A stretch of 46,501 nt of DNA, from NCBI GenBank assembly GCA_041743655.1, contig JBGTMJ010000058.1:1-46501 (forward strand). Direction: 5' to 3'. Shown here one piece after another: positions 38,720-46,501 of this stretch. Position numbers and translations under genes: made by a program. Every line of letters starts with the position of its first letter. Within the stretch, counting starts at the first letter, position 1. This stretch comes from JARIHD01 sp041743655. Lineage in GTDB: Bacteria > Patescibacteriota > Saccharimonadia > Saccharimonadales > UBA4665. The notes beneath the pieces were generated by a model, which worked only from the letters and a program-made list of their open reading frames with translations, searched no databases and was not told the origin of the DNA.

Positions 38720-39976
38720 ATGCGTTTTAGTCACATAGTACGAAGATTACTGGTTATAGCAGTGTCGTTGGGCTTCCTTGGGTACATAGGGATAAATCAT
38801 ACAGCAACCGCTACTACCGTTAACAATGTAAGCCCTGAAGCTAAAGTAACCTTCACATTTGACGATGGTCTCAAGAGTAGCCTTACCCATGCCGCACCCA
38901 TTCTGGCAAAATATGGGCTCACAGCTACTGAGTATGTTATTACGGGCTGTGTGGGCAGTTCCGGCATGTGCGCAGCGAACGAATCCGCCGACTACATGAC
39001 ATGGGACCAGATAAGCCAGTTAGTCAGGCAGTATAAATGGAGGATTGGCAGCCACACCGTTACCCACCCCCACCTTTCAGAACTATCAGCCAGAGAACAA
39101 CAAACAGAACTGGCCGCGAGCAAGGCGGCTCTTGCCAAGCATGGCATTACTGCCACTGGCTTCTCGGCCCCCTATGGCGACTACAACCGTAAAACACTTG
39201 AGTTAGCCGCAAAGTATTACGAATCAATAAGGGGTTTCTGGGACATCGGCTACAACCGTTGGCCCTACAACGAAAATCTCTTAGCCGTGCAACAGGTACA
39301 GAGTGGTGTCAGCGTAGCACAGGTCAAGGATTACATCGACAACGCTATTACTAAAAAACAATGGCTTATACTAGTCTTTCACGATATCAAAGATACACCA
39401 AGCTCCGACCCAGAAGATTTTGAGTATGCAGCAAACGACCTGAATCAAATTGCAGCCTACGTCAAGCAGCGCAACATACCATCACCGGATATCAATAAGA
39501 GTGTCATTAAAAGTAACGTAAACCTTTTGCCAAATAGCAGTTTTAATGAGGGGCTTGCCAGGGGATGGACAACCGACACTCCTGACAAAGTTAAGCCAGA
39601 CAGTAATAATAATGGCAACTACCCTGGCCCACAAAATGCAATTGCCTTAGCGTCAGGCAATTCCTCAGCTCATCTATTTTCTCCCAAGATTACTGTCGAT
39701 AGCCAGACTACCTACATGATTAAGTCTTACCTCAATGTTTTGACTATTGCAAGCGGCCAGGTCGGCTACTACATCGATGAGTATGATGTTCGCGGAAGAT
39801 GGGTTTCTGGCCAATGGAAAAGCAGTGAAAGTTCTGCTTTTGCCGAGCATATTAACTTCACGTACAGATCCAGCTCTTCTGCAGTTAAGCAAGCTCAGTT
39901 GCAGATATACTTAACGCCAGGCTCGGGTGCCCTGGCATATGTCGACAACTTTCAGTGGTTCCCTATAAAACAATAA
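38720..39976 (+). CDS. NodB-type polysaccharide deacetylase, intact metal site
   Basis: A 418-aa protein. Signal-anchor (LLVIAVSLGFLGYIGINHT), then a NodB domain: VTFTFDDGLKSSLTH (motif 1, DD), RIGSHTVTHPHLSEL (motif 2, H-T-x-x-H), GFSAPYGDYN (motif 3), FWDIGYNRWPYNE and LILVFHDI (motif 5). The metal-binding Asp-His-His triad is complete. A C-terminal jelly-roll (about residues 265-418, NLLPNSSFNEGLARGWTT) may bind carbohydrate. Likely removes acetyl groups from GlcNAc- or xylan-type polymers outside the cell. A strong GGGGAGGG Shine-Dalgarno precedes the start. Operon with the GH10 gene. Confidence 0.9.
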   Translation: MRFSHIVRRLLVIAVSLGFLGYIGINHTATATTVNNVSPEAKVTFTFDDGLKSSLTHAAPILAKYGLTATEYVITGCVGSSGMCAANESADYMTWDQISQLVRQYKWRIGSHTVTHPHLSELSAREQQTELAASKAALAKHGITATGFSAPYGDYNRKTLELAAKYYESIRGFWDIGYNRWPYNENLLAVQQVQSGVSVAQVKDYIDNAITKKQWLILVFHDIKDTPSSDPEDFEYAANDLNQIAAYVKQRNIPSPDINKSVIKSNVNLLPNSSFNEGLARGWTTDTPDKVKPDSNNNGNYPGPQNAIALASGNSSAHLFSPKITVDSQTTYMIKSYLNVLTIASGQVGYYIDEYDVRGRWVSGQWKSSESSAFAEHINFTYRSSSSAVKQAQLQIYLTPGSGALAYVDNFQWFPIKQ

Positions 39977-39993
39977 AGTGTGCTAGCCAACGG

Positions 39994-40635
39994 CTACACG
40001 CCGCTCGCAAGCACCACGGCTATCAGTAGTGGTATAACAAGGTTATCAGTACCTTGCACGGCAATATTCTCGGTCGCAGCAGCTGCAAAAGGCAACCACA
40101 ATATCGTCAGTAAGCTTGTACTTGATCCTGAAAGCAAGCTATAGGCTACCAGAATAAAGAACGATGCAACTATAAATGCCGCAGTCCCAGCGATACTCTT
40201 AGCACGCCCAAGGACTTTATAGCTATTAGTGTCGCCCCATCCCAAGCCTACAACTGCAGCTAGCCCATCAGCTATGCTTAAGTGCAACATAGCAGCCATA
40301 AATACCCATGGATTGGTGCTAATGAGTGCTAATACGCCTATCACCATCGCGAACAATAACTCACCCATAATGTTACGCTTCACCGCATGGATTGAGCGAA
40401 AAATATTAAACCTAATGGATATGCAGACAACCACAAAAAAGGCCAGGCTGAGCAGTTGTATCTGCCGCCAACTTAAAAAGAACGGCCAGAATGCTACAAA
40501 AGTTCCAACCGCGACATGCACCAGCTTGCGTGTAAGCTCAGCGTGAACTTGCTTTGCCCGGGTGAGCCATTCTGAGTAAACGAGAATACAAAAAGTAACG
40601 AGAACAACGAGTATCGTTTGCAGCATGCTTTTCAT
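39994..40635 (-). CDS. Dolichol/phytol kinase-like membrane protein
   Basis: A 213-aa protein with six or seven helices. ELTRKLVHVAVGTFVAFWPF, MLHLSIADGLAAVVGLGWG and ATENIAVQGTDNLVIPLLIA are the conserved blocks of the dolichol kinase/VTE5/CDP-diglyceride synthase superfamily (R-K-x-x-H-V, AD-x-x-A, E-x7-G-x-DN-x-x-IP). Probably phosphorylates a polyprenol or similar lipid alcohol with CTP. It is convergent with the deacetylase gene and could supply lipid carriers for glycan assembly. The start may be the first or the fourth codon. Confidence 0.78.
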   Translation of the reverse strand: MKSMLQTILVVLVTFCILVYSEWLTRAKQVHAELTRKLVHVAVGTFVAFWPFFLSWRQIQLLSLAFFVVVCISIRFNIFRSIHAVKRNIMGELLFAMVIGVLALISTNPWVFMAAMLHLSIADGLAAVVGLGWGDTNSYKVLGRAKSIAGTAAFIVASFFILVAYSLLSGSSTSLLTILWLPFAAAATENIAVQGTDNLVIPLLIAVVLASGV

Positions 40636-40750
40636 TGTATACCGCCGACTTGTTCCAGCAAGTATTCCGCTTAAAAAGCGTGTCGTTCCCTCCTAGACAA
40701 TAATCTAGAAATATGTTAGACTTTTTGTAAAGAATACTTTAGGAAATACT

Positions 40751-41881
40751 GTGTATCATACCCCCAATCATATTCCCTTACCTCCTATTGAAGGTGACAC
40801 TACTCTTGTTCAATATAAACAGCTTCGAATAGGGTTTAAAAAATTGGATATACAAAAGCCGACCCTAAGCCCCCTCCCCCGACATAGGCAGCTGCGTTTG
40901 CCGCTGCAATGGCTGACAACTCACACAGAAAAGACTAGAGCAGATAATGCTAAGCAGCGCGCATATGGTTTATATAACGATAGCATCAAGGAGCTAGGGG
41001 AAGAAGCTCGCCAGCGCCAGTTTCACCAGCGCAAACCATATGATGCACGCAGGCTCTATTTTAATGACATGCTAAGGCACCCGAGGCTAAGTCCAGAAGA
41101 GGAGCACAAACAGGCCATGAAGATGGTTGCGGGAGACACAACTGCCAGAGAAAAGATTATAACATCTAACACTCGCTCTGTCGTTTCCACTGTAAGGATA
41201 TACGTCGGGAGGGCAAAGAATTTATCTTGGAATGATCTCATTGGTCATGGTAATGAAGGGCTTATCAGTGGAGTCGACAACTACGATCCAAATGTAGTTA
41301 GTCCATCCGGTAAGCCTTACAGGGTATCCTCATTTGCCCGTCGTAAGATGGAATGGACGATTGATAGAGCAATCGGATGCCACAACTACGCCTTTCATTT
41401 GCGCAATGGAGCCTACCAGCGTATGAAAAAACTTTTTGCTGTTGATAAAGAGTTAAAGCAACAGCTGCTGCGTCAACCGACCCAACTAGAACGGGCAGCT
41501 GCCATGGATGTAAACGTAGACGAAATCTACTATCTACAAGCCATGGATGTAAGGCCAATTAGTTTGAGCCATCTAGTTAAGGACCGCGACGGCAGCAAGA
41601 TCCCACTGTCCGAAACAATTGCCGACGCAAAGCTTCAAACACCAGAAGAGGCTGCACAAGCAAGCTCTACCCGTGGTATCATTGCTGCCGCATTAAATCA
41701 TTTGAACCCTAAAGATAGAGAGGCGGTAACGCTTCGTTTTGGCCTAACTGGCGAAGAGCCAATGACCCTACAGGCAATCGCTGATAGGATGCATCGTACT
41801 CGCGAACGAATCAGGCAGAGAGTCAGCAAAGGAGTAAAAAAATTGCGCAGGGATCGTTTTATACAGTCTCTCCGCCACTAA
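40751..41881 (+). CDS. Sigma-70 family RNA polymerase sigma factor
   Basis: A 376-aa protein starting at GTG, with AGGAAATACT before it. Region 2 contains SWNDLIGHGNEGLISGVDNYDPN and PYRVSSFARRKMEWTIDRAI, region 3 helices follow, and region 4 ends with EAVTLRFGLTGEEPMTLQAIADRMHRTRERIRQRVSKGVKKLRR. It is sigma-70-like but has a 100-residue basic N-terminus (PRHRQLRLPLQ; KQRAYGLYND) and lacks a standard region 1.1. It may be a group 2 or stress sigma factor; the main sigma is not in view. Confidence 0.88.
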   Translation: MYHTPNHIPLPPIEGDTTLVQYKQLRIGFKKLDIQKPTLSPLPRHRQLRLPLQWLTTHTEKTRADNAKQRAYGLYNDSIKELGEEARQRQFHQRKPYDARRLYFNDMLRHPRLSPEEEHKQAMKMVAGDTTAREKIITSNTRSVVSTVRIYVGRAKNLSWNDLIGHGNEGLISGVDNYDPNVVSPSGKPYRVSSFARRKMEWTIDRAIGCHNYAFHLRNGAYQRMKKLFAVDKELKQQLLRQPTQLERAAAMDVNVDEIYYLQAMDVRPISLSHLVKDRDGSKIPLSETIADAKLQTPEEAAQASSTRGIIAAALNHLNPKDREAVTLRFGLTGEEPMTLQAIADRMHRTRERIRQRVSKGVKKLRRDRFIQSLRH

Positions 41882-41923
41882 CGTTTTGCCAGACTGAAGG
41901 CAATAGAACAGATCAAAAGTTTT

Positions 41924-42000
41924 TGGTCGGGGATAGCAGATTTGAACTGCTGACCTCCGCGTCCCGAACGCGGCGCGCTGCCGAGCTGCGCTAATCCCCG
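41924..42000 (-). tRNA. tRNA-Pro (anticodon CGG)
   Basis: Acceptor CGGGGAT/ATCCCCG, anticodon stem CCGCG/CGCGG around loop TTCGGGA, T loop TTCAAAT, encoded CCA at 41924-41926. Confidence 0.95.
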
Positions 42001-42107
42001 TTATAACCGCTCCATTCTAACAGATAGAATATTTAAAGTTAAGCTATGGATTCCGATACTTTACAATGCATCTAAACGTCAAATACACAACATGTAGCGT
42101 TTTTGCG

Positions 42108-42136
42108 TTGACTACGGCGCTATATGTATCGATAAT
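42108..42136 (+). promoter_or_regulatory. Promoter of the DUF4430/DUF6580 pair
   Basis: -35 TTGACT (42108-42113), 17-bp spacer, -10 GATAAT (42131-42136), then 6 nt to the ATG at 42143. A clear leaderless design. Confidence 0.7.
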
Positions 42137-42142
42137 AAGCTT

Positions 42143-42562
42143 ATGGGTGAGTTTGATACACAATACAAAAAATCAACAATCTCGCTAGTTATCGCTGCAC
42201 TGTTCCTGCTGACCAGCGGTACCGCAAGCGCGCTATACCTCCTGGATCGGCCGGACAGTAGGATTAAGGTGCAACAAGTACAAACGGCGACCGCTGAAGC
42301 TACAGAAACCAAAGAACCAGATAGTACCAAAATCAGCTATACTGCTGTAGCGGGCAAAACCGTGCTCGAACAATTACAAAGCCAACATGACGTCGTTGTT
42401 GCAGACTCCCAATATGGCCCTTATGTTGATAGCATCAATGATATAAAGGGTGGAGCGGATGGCAAATATTGGTCATACTACGTAAACGGGCAACTAGCCA
42501 GCACCGGAGCGGGAGCCAATATAACTACTGGAGGTGAGAAAATTACATGGAAATTCGAATAA
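42143..42562 (+). CDS. DUF4430 protein, secreted or membrane anchored
   Basis: A 139-aa protein. N-terminal helix (ISLVIAALFLLTSGTASALYL), charged linker, then a DUF4430 domain: KTVLEQLQSQHDVVVADSQYGPYVDSINDI and DGKYWSYYVNGQLASTGAGAN. This fold is related to the C-terminal domain of cobalamin-binding transcobalamin and is found with vitamin or metal uptake genes. It overlaps the next gene by 16 nt. It may capture a ligand for the DUF6580 membrane protein. Confidence 0.85.
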   Translation: MGEFDTQYKKSTISLVIAALFLLTSGTASALYLLDRPDSRIKVQQVQTATAEATETKEPDSTKISYTAVAGKTVLEQLQSQHDVVVADSQYGPYVDSINDIKGGADGKYWSYYVNGQLASTGAGANITTGGEKITWKFE

Positions 42563-43131
42563 GCAAAACTACTGTTCTGGCTCTTGCCTTGGTAGTCATC
42601 GGCATAGCCCTCAGGGTTATTCCGCATACTGCCAACTTCGCACCCGTAGGCGCTATTGCCCTTTTTGCTGGGGCAATCCTGGCATGGCGCACTGCACTAT
42701 GGTTACCACTAGCTATTATGGTTGTATCAGACCTTATCATTGGTTTGCACCCTATTATCGCATTTACCTGGGGAGGATTTTTGCTAGTCACAGTCTTTGG
42801 TATGTTGTTACGCAACAGGCCGAACCTCGTACGGGTGCCTCTCGGCGCAATTGGTGCGGCGCTGATCTTCTTTCTTGTTTCTAACCTTGGGGTTTGGCTG
42901 GAAGGCAAGATGTATCCACTGACTTGGCAAGGTCTGGTAGATTGCTACACTATGGCATTACCATTCCTACGCACTTCATTCATAGCGGACCTAAGCTATA
43001 GCGCACTTTTGTTTGGGTTGTATGCACTCGTTGAGCCAGCCTTCCGGGGGCAGTTTGTGGTGCATTACGCTCAGCGACAAGGTCTCAATAAGGAGACAAG
43101 GGCAAGCGGACGGTTACATCTCGGCGGTTAG
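42547..43131 (+). CDS. DUF6580 membrane protein (ECF S-component-like)
   Basis: A 194-aa protein with five or six helices. NFAPVGAIALFAGAILAWRT and the following WLPLAIMVVSDLIIGLH and FLRTSFIADLSYSALLFGLY are the DUF6580 pattern, which resembles substrate-binding S components of ECF transporters. Paired with a DUF4430 protein, it may import a vitamin or cofactor; no ECF ATPase lies in the window. GGAGGTGAG lies about 10 nt before the start, inside the upstream gene. It overlaps the convergent ATP-grasp gene by 18 nt at the 3' end. Confidence 0.78.
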   Translation: MEIRISKTTVLALALVVIGIALRVIPHTANFAPVGAIALFAGAILAWRTALWLPLAIMVVSDLIIGLHPIIAFTWGGFLLVTVFGMLLRNRPNLVRVPLGAIGAALIFFLVSNLGVWLEGKMYPLTWQGLVDCYTMALPFLRTSFIADLSYSALLFGLYALVEPAFRGQFVVHYAQRQGLNKETRASGRLHLGG

Positions 43132-44019
43132 CTCCTGGAATACCTTACAGCCTTCTACATGGTAACTTGTTCGCCCGAGTGCCATATCAATCACCCAGAA
43201 CTTGTCATCTTTACCCTTCAACAGATCAACACTCCACCAGCCGTCAAACTTTTGTGCGATAAATGATGCGATGCGTTTTACATCGGCAGACTCATCACGG
43301 CTCAATGTCTGCAGTTCCTTAAGCTGTTTATCGGTAATGGTTAGCTTTTCTTTGGGAGGTGCGTCAGGCCGCTCGTCTTTATCACGACCAGGCTGGATAT
43401 TTTTCAGGCCAAGGAGAGCCGGGGCCGATAGATCAGACCCGTAGTCACTCCTATCAATAAAAGCATCCCGCACCCAATACGGATGATCGCATACAACTTG
43501 CCCATCGTTGATAAATAATCGCCACTCTTTAGCGATTGACATCTTGCCTCGAAACGCATCGGTGACAATCGCCTCGGTCGGTATGAGTTTGCGCACTGCA
43601 AGAAAATTTACCGGAGCACCTTCCATCTCTGAGCGCTCAAAGAATAGCTTGAGGTGTTTAGGAATATCTCTTTCGCTCTCGATATAACAGCTGTTTTTCC
43701 AATCATGCTTCGCGCTGGTTTGGTCGGTACGTAAAAAGTGAGGGTAAGGTCCTAGATTCGTGGCGGCAACCCCAATAGCTTTGCATAACTGATCCCATTT
43801 TGGCTTGTAACGTTCTTCGGAGGTTACATCGCAGTCTATATCATACCCATAGGGATTATGGACAAGAACTGTTTCGGGGATCAATATGTCAGGCACCTTA
43901 CTAAGGTCTGGACTCTTACTCGCTCTTTGTTGCAGAAAGGTTGCCTTTGTTCTAAGTTCGTTTAGTGTTGGCAGCCAGAAAGCCATGCTGTTATAAGGGC
44001 TATTAGGTGTACGATGCAT
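43114..44019 (-). CDS. ATP-grasp protein of the R2K type
   Basis: A 301-aa protein. HFLRTDQTSAKHDWKNSCYI carries the LRTDxxSxKHDW motif and KEWRLFINDGQVVCDHPYW the E-W-R motif that mark R2K-type ATP-grasp proteins, which are common in phages and mobile regions. GWWSVDLLKGKDDKFWVIDM is the metal-binding strand region. The reaction is unknown; such enzymes ligate peptides or nucleic-acid-like substrates. The first two ATGs are 10 codons apart; TATATA lies 4 nt before the first. It overlaps DUF6580 at its 3' end. Confidence 0.7.
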   Translation of the reverse strand: MHRTPNSPYNSMAFWLPTLNELRTKATFLQQRASKSPDLSKVPDILIPETVLVHNPYGYDIDCDVTSEERYKPKWDQLCKAIGVAATNLGPYPHFLRTDQTSAKHDWKNSCYIESERDIPKHLKLFFERSEMEGAPVNFLAVRKLIPTEAIVTDAFRGKMSIAKEWRLFINDGQVVCDHPYWVRDAFIDRSDYGSDLSAPALLGLKNIQPGRDKDERPDAPPKEKLTITDKQLKELQTLSRDESADVKRIASFIAQKFDGWWSVDLLKGKDDKFWVIDMALGRTSYHVEGCKVFQELTAEM

Positions 44020-44098
44020 TAGATATATATACCATTATATGCAAGATATTGCAAGTCGACGGATAGGGTTGTGGAATTCGGGTAGCTTTAAACTTTCT

Positions 44099-44175
44099 TG
44101 GTCGGGGTGAAAGGACTCGAACCTTCGACCTCCTGGTCCCAAACCAGGCGCGCTAGCCAACTGCGCCACACCCCG
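44099..44175 (-). tRNA. tRNA-Pro (anticodon TGG)
   Basis: Acceptor CGGGGTG/CACCCCG, anticodon stem CCTGG/CCAGG with loop TTTGGGA, T loop TTCGAGT, encoded CCA. The second Pro isoacceptor in the window. Confidence 0.95.
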
Positions 44176-44316
44176 AAAAACGCCAGTGATGCCTTTCGCA
44201 GCAGCAAACGAAGGATCGTTCATCCAAACAGTATCAACGAATTGCGCTAACGGTCCAACACCAAAAACAGATTGAATTATACCTTATTCAACTGATATCA
44301 ACAACCGGTGAGCTGT

Positions 44317-45114
44317 TTAGTACACCTGTCTGATAGCCGTTACCTTGGCAGCAAGACTAGTGCCTTCGTTGACTTCGATCAACAAAGCATTGCACTGCAT
44401 GCGACCATTTGTCTCAATAATGTTGCGCGTTTGAATGCTATCACGCCACCTTGGCACAAGGCTTTCAAACTGTATACCTAACGACGAGTCCAAAGACCCG
44501 CACATGCCCACGTCTGTAATATAGGCCGTGCCCTTAGGTAATACGTCAGCATCCGCAGTTTGAATATGCCAATGATCCCCTACAACAGCGCTGACCCGAC
44601 CATCAAGATAGTACCCGATAATTCGCTTTTCGCTGCTAAAGTCACCATGGAAGTTAACAATAGTTGCTACGTGGGGGATGCCTTGTTGCTGTTCAAGGAT
44701 CATGTCGATGGTTCGCAGCGGATTATCCAGGGGTACATCGGCATCCTTGCCCACAATTTGACCGAGCAGGCTTATGACCAGCACATCACCCCCAGCCGTT
44801 TTGGCATATTTATACCCTAAGCCTGGCGTACCGGCAGGATAGTTCGCTGGCCTGATAATAGGTTGGTTAGGGTCGTTCATCTGCGGCAATATCGCGGAGC
44901 GAGCAAGAGAATGGTTACCGCCGGTAAAAAAATTTACACCGGCTTTTTTGAGACGTGCAAAATCAGCTGGCGTGACCCCTTTGCCATCAGAAACGTTTTC
45001 TGCTTGTGCTACAACAAAATCTACGCTATGCTCGCGGCGCAATGCAGGCAGTACTTTCTCTACCGTTACCATACCAGGGTCGGCCATTATGTCACCCAGA
45101 TACAGTATATTCAT
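44317..45114 (-). CDS. ymdB: YmdB-family metallophosphoesterase (TIGR00282)
   Basis: A 265-aa protein. Metal ligands are all visible: YLGDIMADPG (Asp), AQAENVSDGKG (Glu-Asn), FFTGGNHSL (Asn-His), NFHGDFSSEK (His), GDHWHIQTAD (two His). In Bacillus YmdB hydrolyses 2',3'-cyclic nucleotides, affects biofilm and motility, and is encoded next to rny. The same neighbourhood is present here, with two small genes between them. Common relatives have HAE instead of HGD and GTHTH instead of GDHWH, so this is a divergent branch. Confidence 0.9.
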   Translation of the reverse strand: MNILYLGDIMADPGMVTVEKVLPALRREHSVDFVVAQAENVSDGKGVTPADFARLKKAGVNFFTGGNHSLARSAILPQMNDPNQPIIRPANYPAGTPGLGYKYAKTAGGDVLVISLLGQIVGKDADVPLDNPLRTIDMILEQQQGIPHVATIVNFHGDFSSEKRIIGYYLDGRVSAVVGDHWHIQTADADVLPKGTAYITDVGMCGSLDSSLGIQFESLVPRWRDSIQTRNIIETNGRMQCNALLIEVNEGTSLAAKVTAIRQVY

Positions 45115-45140
45115 GCTTCCGCTATCTCGGATTGCATTAT

Positions 45141-45386
45141 CTAAGATTTACCGCCTAGGAACTTGTCGAATACACTAAGAAAATCATCAATCTTCTTTTC
45201 GGCTTGTTGCAGCTTGTGGTCCACAACTTGTTCAAGGTTTTTGGCAACATCATCAGCACCATCGGCTGCATTGGTCAGCTTTTGGGAAAAATCCTGCACA
45301 GGCTTCTTGATGCTGGCGGGAGTTAATGAGGCCAGCTTATTATCGTCTGTGTTATCGTCTGATTGTGGCTTCGTGTCATCATCCAT
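45141..45386 (-). CDS. Small acidic coiled-coil protein
   Basis: An 81-aa soluble protein. Acidic N-terminus (MDDDTKPQSDDNTDDNK), then a long amphipathic helix (VQDFSQKLTNAADGADDVAK; LEQVVDHKLQQAEKKIDDFL). No known family. It lies 27 nt upstream of ymdB on the same strand and probably shares its transcript; it may be a partner of the membrane or of RNase Y. Confidence 0.6.
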   Translation of the reverse strand: MDDDTKPQSDDNTDDNKLASLTPASIKKPVQDFSQKLTNAADGADDVAKNLEQVVDHKLQQAEKKIDDFLSVFDKFLGGKS

Positions 45387-45423
45387 ATTTACATTGTAAA
45401 CCTAGACGGAGACTATCTCAAAT

Positions 45424-46035
45424 CTAGTCTAATATGAGTTTGTTTTCTTCGAAGAGAAGTTTTTTGATATCATCCACAATTTGTTTGGTAGTATCACTCC
45501 TAATTACTTTCATACCCATATGCCGGGCAGGGGTGAGGCATCTTTCCTGGTCATCTACAAAGAGCATTTCTCCAGGTGCCACACTAACTCGTTCAAGAGC
45601 TATTTCATATATCCGTAAGTCAGGCTTTGCGTAACCCTCTTCGCATGAGAGTACCACTGGTTCAAATTCGTCATACCAACCCTGTTCTCGTAGCACTGCT
45701 GCATTCACGGCAATGATGTTCGATAAAATGCCTGTTTTGATGCCATGTTGCCGGAGCGATTTAGCCAAGTCGTATACGTCTTCTGCGGGCACGAAAGACT
45801 TTCTGAGTTTTTGCAGGAATGCCTCTTTCGTGACTCGCTTGCCAAACCGGTGGTTCAGTTCTGCGAAAAACGCATCAGCGCTGCCACCTCCGCGTCGCAA
45901 CGAATAATAGATACTGCCGATATTGAGCGTTCGAGGATCCAGGCCATACAATTCTGCAATAGCCCCTGTTATATATCCACGCTTACCACTTTCCGTCAAT
46001 ACACCACCATAGTCAAAGAGAACAGCTTTGATCAT
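45424..46035 (-). CDS. HAD-family hydrolase
   Basis: About 203 aa. HAD motifs: I AVLFDYGGVLTE (nucleophile Asp), II TGILSNI, III KPDLRIYEIAL, IV FVDDQERCL. The small cap domain in between fits haloacid dehalogenase/epoxide hydrolase-type phosphatases (subclass IA). ATG at 46035 is preferred over the TTG two codons earlier because AAAGGCG sits about 8 nt before it. Substrate unknown. Between ymdB and rny on the same strand. Confidence 0.85.
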   Translation of the reverse strand: MIKAVLFDYGGVLTESGKRGYITGAIAELYGLDPRTLNIGSIYYSLRRGGGSADAFFAELNHRFGKRVTKEAFLQKLRKSFVPAEDVYDLAKSLRQHGIKTGILSNIIAVNAAVLREQGWYDEFEPVVLSCEEGYAKPDLRIYEIALERVSVAPGEMLFVDDQERCLTPARHMGMKVIRSDTTKQIVDDIKKLLFEENKLILD

Positions 46036-46098
46036 CTGCAACGCCTTTGGATAACCTGATACATATTCCTCATTGTACCTAATATCAGGAAATCAACA

Positions 46099-46501
46099 TT
46101 ACTTCGCAAATTCTACAGCGCGAGTTTCACGGATAACGTTAACTTTAATGGTACCTGGGTATTGCATAGTCGATTCAATCTTGGTGGCGATATCACGGGC
46201 AAGGCGTATCGCAGCCAGGTCGTCAATGGCCTGCGGCTTTACAAATATGCGGACTTCGCGGCCGGCAGATATGGCATATGCCTTTTCAATACCCTTGAAG
46301 CCGGTAGCGACATTCTCAAGCTCCTTCATGCGTTCTACAAAATTTTCCGCCGAAATGTTGCGGGCTCCTGGGCGGGAAGCACTGATTGCATCAACCACAC
46401 GAATAATCAATGCTTCAACACTCGTAGCTTCCATATCATCGTGGTGCTGTTCTGCAGCAAGCGCCACTTCTTCGGGCACACCATATTTGCGGAGTATTTC
46501 T
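46099..46501 (-). CDS. rny: Ribonuclease Y, C-terminal part (runs off the right edge)
   Basis: The last 134 codons of RNase Y. VALAAEQHHDDMEATSVEAL includes the HD-domain helix, IIRVVDAISASRPGARNISAENFVERMKELENVA is the strongly conserved C-terminal RNase Y signature, and GKEVRIFVKPQ-like GREVRIFVKPQ is the final strand region. RNase Y is a membrane-anchored endonuclease that starts bulk mRNA decay; the membrane helix and KH domain lie to the right of the window. The frame stays open to 46501. Confidence 0.95.
   Translation of the reverse strand, partial: EILRKYGVPEEVALAAEQHHDDMEATSVEALIIRVVDAISASRPGARNISAENFVERMKELENVATGFKGIEKAYAISAGREVRIFVKPQAIDDLAAIRLARDIATKIESTMQYPGTIKVNVIRETRAVEFAK

Noticed and set aside
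1..46501. CRISPR array, rRNA, or complete insertion sequence
   Set aside because: No regularly spaced repeat, no rRNA-like sequence, and no transposase with terminal repeats was found; only one decayed integrase fragment is present.

Overview
The window reads as a chromosome segment of a small-genome bacterium of the Candidate Phyla Radiation (Patescibacteria), most likely a Saccharibacteria (TM7) relative. This rests on overall gene style: a MurA fused to an N-terminal helix-turn-helix domain, a YerC/TrpR-like regulator, a very small LPxTG protein beside a sortase, single scattered tRNA genes, many short conserved unknowns and compact operons. No rRNA or other taxonomic marker is present, so the assignment is inference. 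No prophage, complete insertion sequence or CRISPR array was seen.

Layout. 1-4.6 kb: the 5' part of a membrane-fused spermidine synthase-like gene, a CBU_0592-type gene broken by an in-frame TAG, an MscS channel, a B3/B4-domain protein, a DinB-like protein, a toxin-antitoxin pair and tRNA-Arg. 4.8-10 kb: an RRM protein, an ATP-grasp enzyme with an apparent ATT start, an SGNH hydrolase and two overlapping CNNM/CorC membrane proteins. 10-14.4 kb: a transposase remnant and a redox/envelope cluster (flavodoxin-like reductase, glutaredoxin with an apparent ATA start, DipZ-like CcdA-thioredoxin, fasciclin protein, divergent MarR regulator). 14.6-20.9 kb: an accessory stretch of small unrelated genes, gene fragments, and many copies of a short motif (consensus RRYTAGAACY). 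One piece is an exact 136-bp copy of part of the broken gene near the left end. 20.9-26.9 kb: housekeeping genes, including a PgsA-YqeG fusion that could carry out both steps of phosphatidylglycerol synthesis, an XRE regulator, MurB, GlyA and the HTH-MurA fusion. 26.9-29.1 kb: an operon of mini-LPxTG protein, sortase and family-2 glycosyltransferase. 29.2-33.5 kb: tRNAs, a LAGLIDADG-like protein, small membrane proteins and a divergent protein kinase. 33.5-40 kb: a polysaccharide locus with a 58-aa membrane protein overlapping a second glycosyltransferase, a metal-site-degenerate NodB protein, a divergent GH10 glycosidase and an intact NodB deacetylase. 40-46.5 kb: a dolichol/phytol kinase-like protein, a sigma-70 factor, a DUF4430/DUF6580 pair, an R2K-type ATP-grasp protein, YmdB, a HAD hydrolase and the 3' part of RNase Y.

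How the genes work together. Most of the window serves the cell envelope: peptidoglycan precursors (MurA, MurB), phospholipid synthesis (the fusion and possibly the lipid kinase), sortase anchoring, extracytoplasmic thiol chemistry and a probable synthase-dependent exopolysaccharide pathway. That last locus matches the composition of pga/ica systems (GT2, tiny membrane partner, deacetylase, glycoside hydrolase), but its order and its GH10 enzyme are unfamiliar to me, and it is the best candidate for an undescribed system.

Gene-expression signals are unusual. Many transcription units have a -10 hexamer about 4-7 nt before the start codon, which predicts leaderless mRNAs, while operon-internal genes use Shine-Dalgarno sites or overlapping stop/start codons. 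Two genes appear to start at ATT or ATA.
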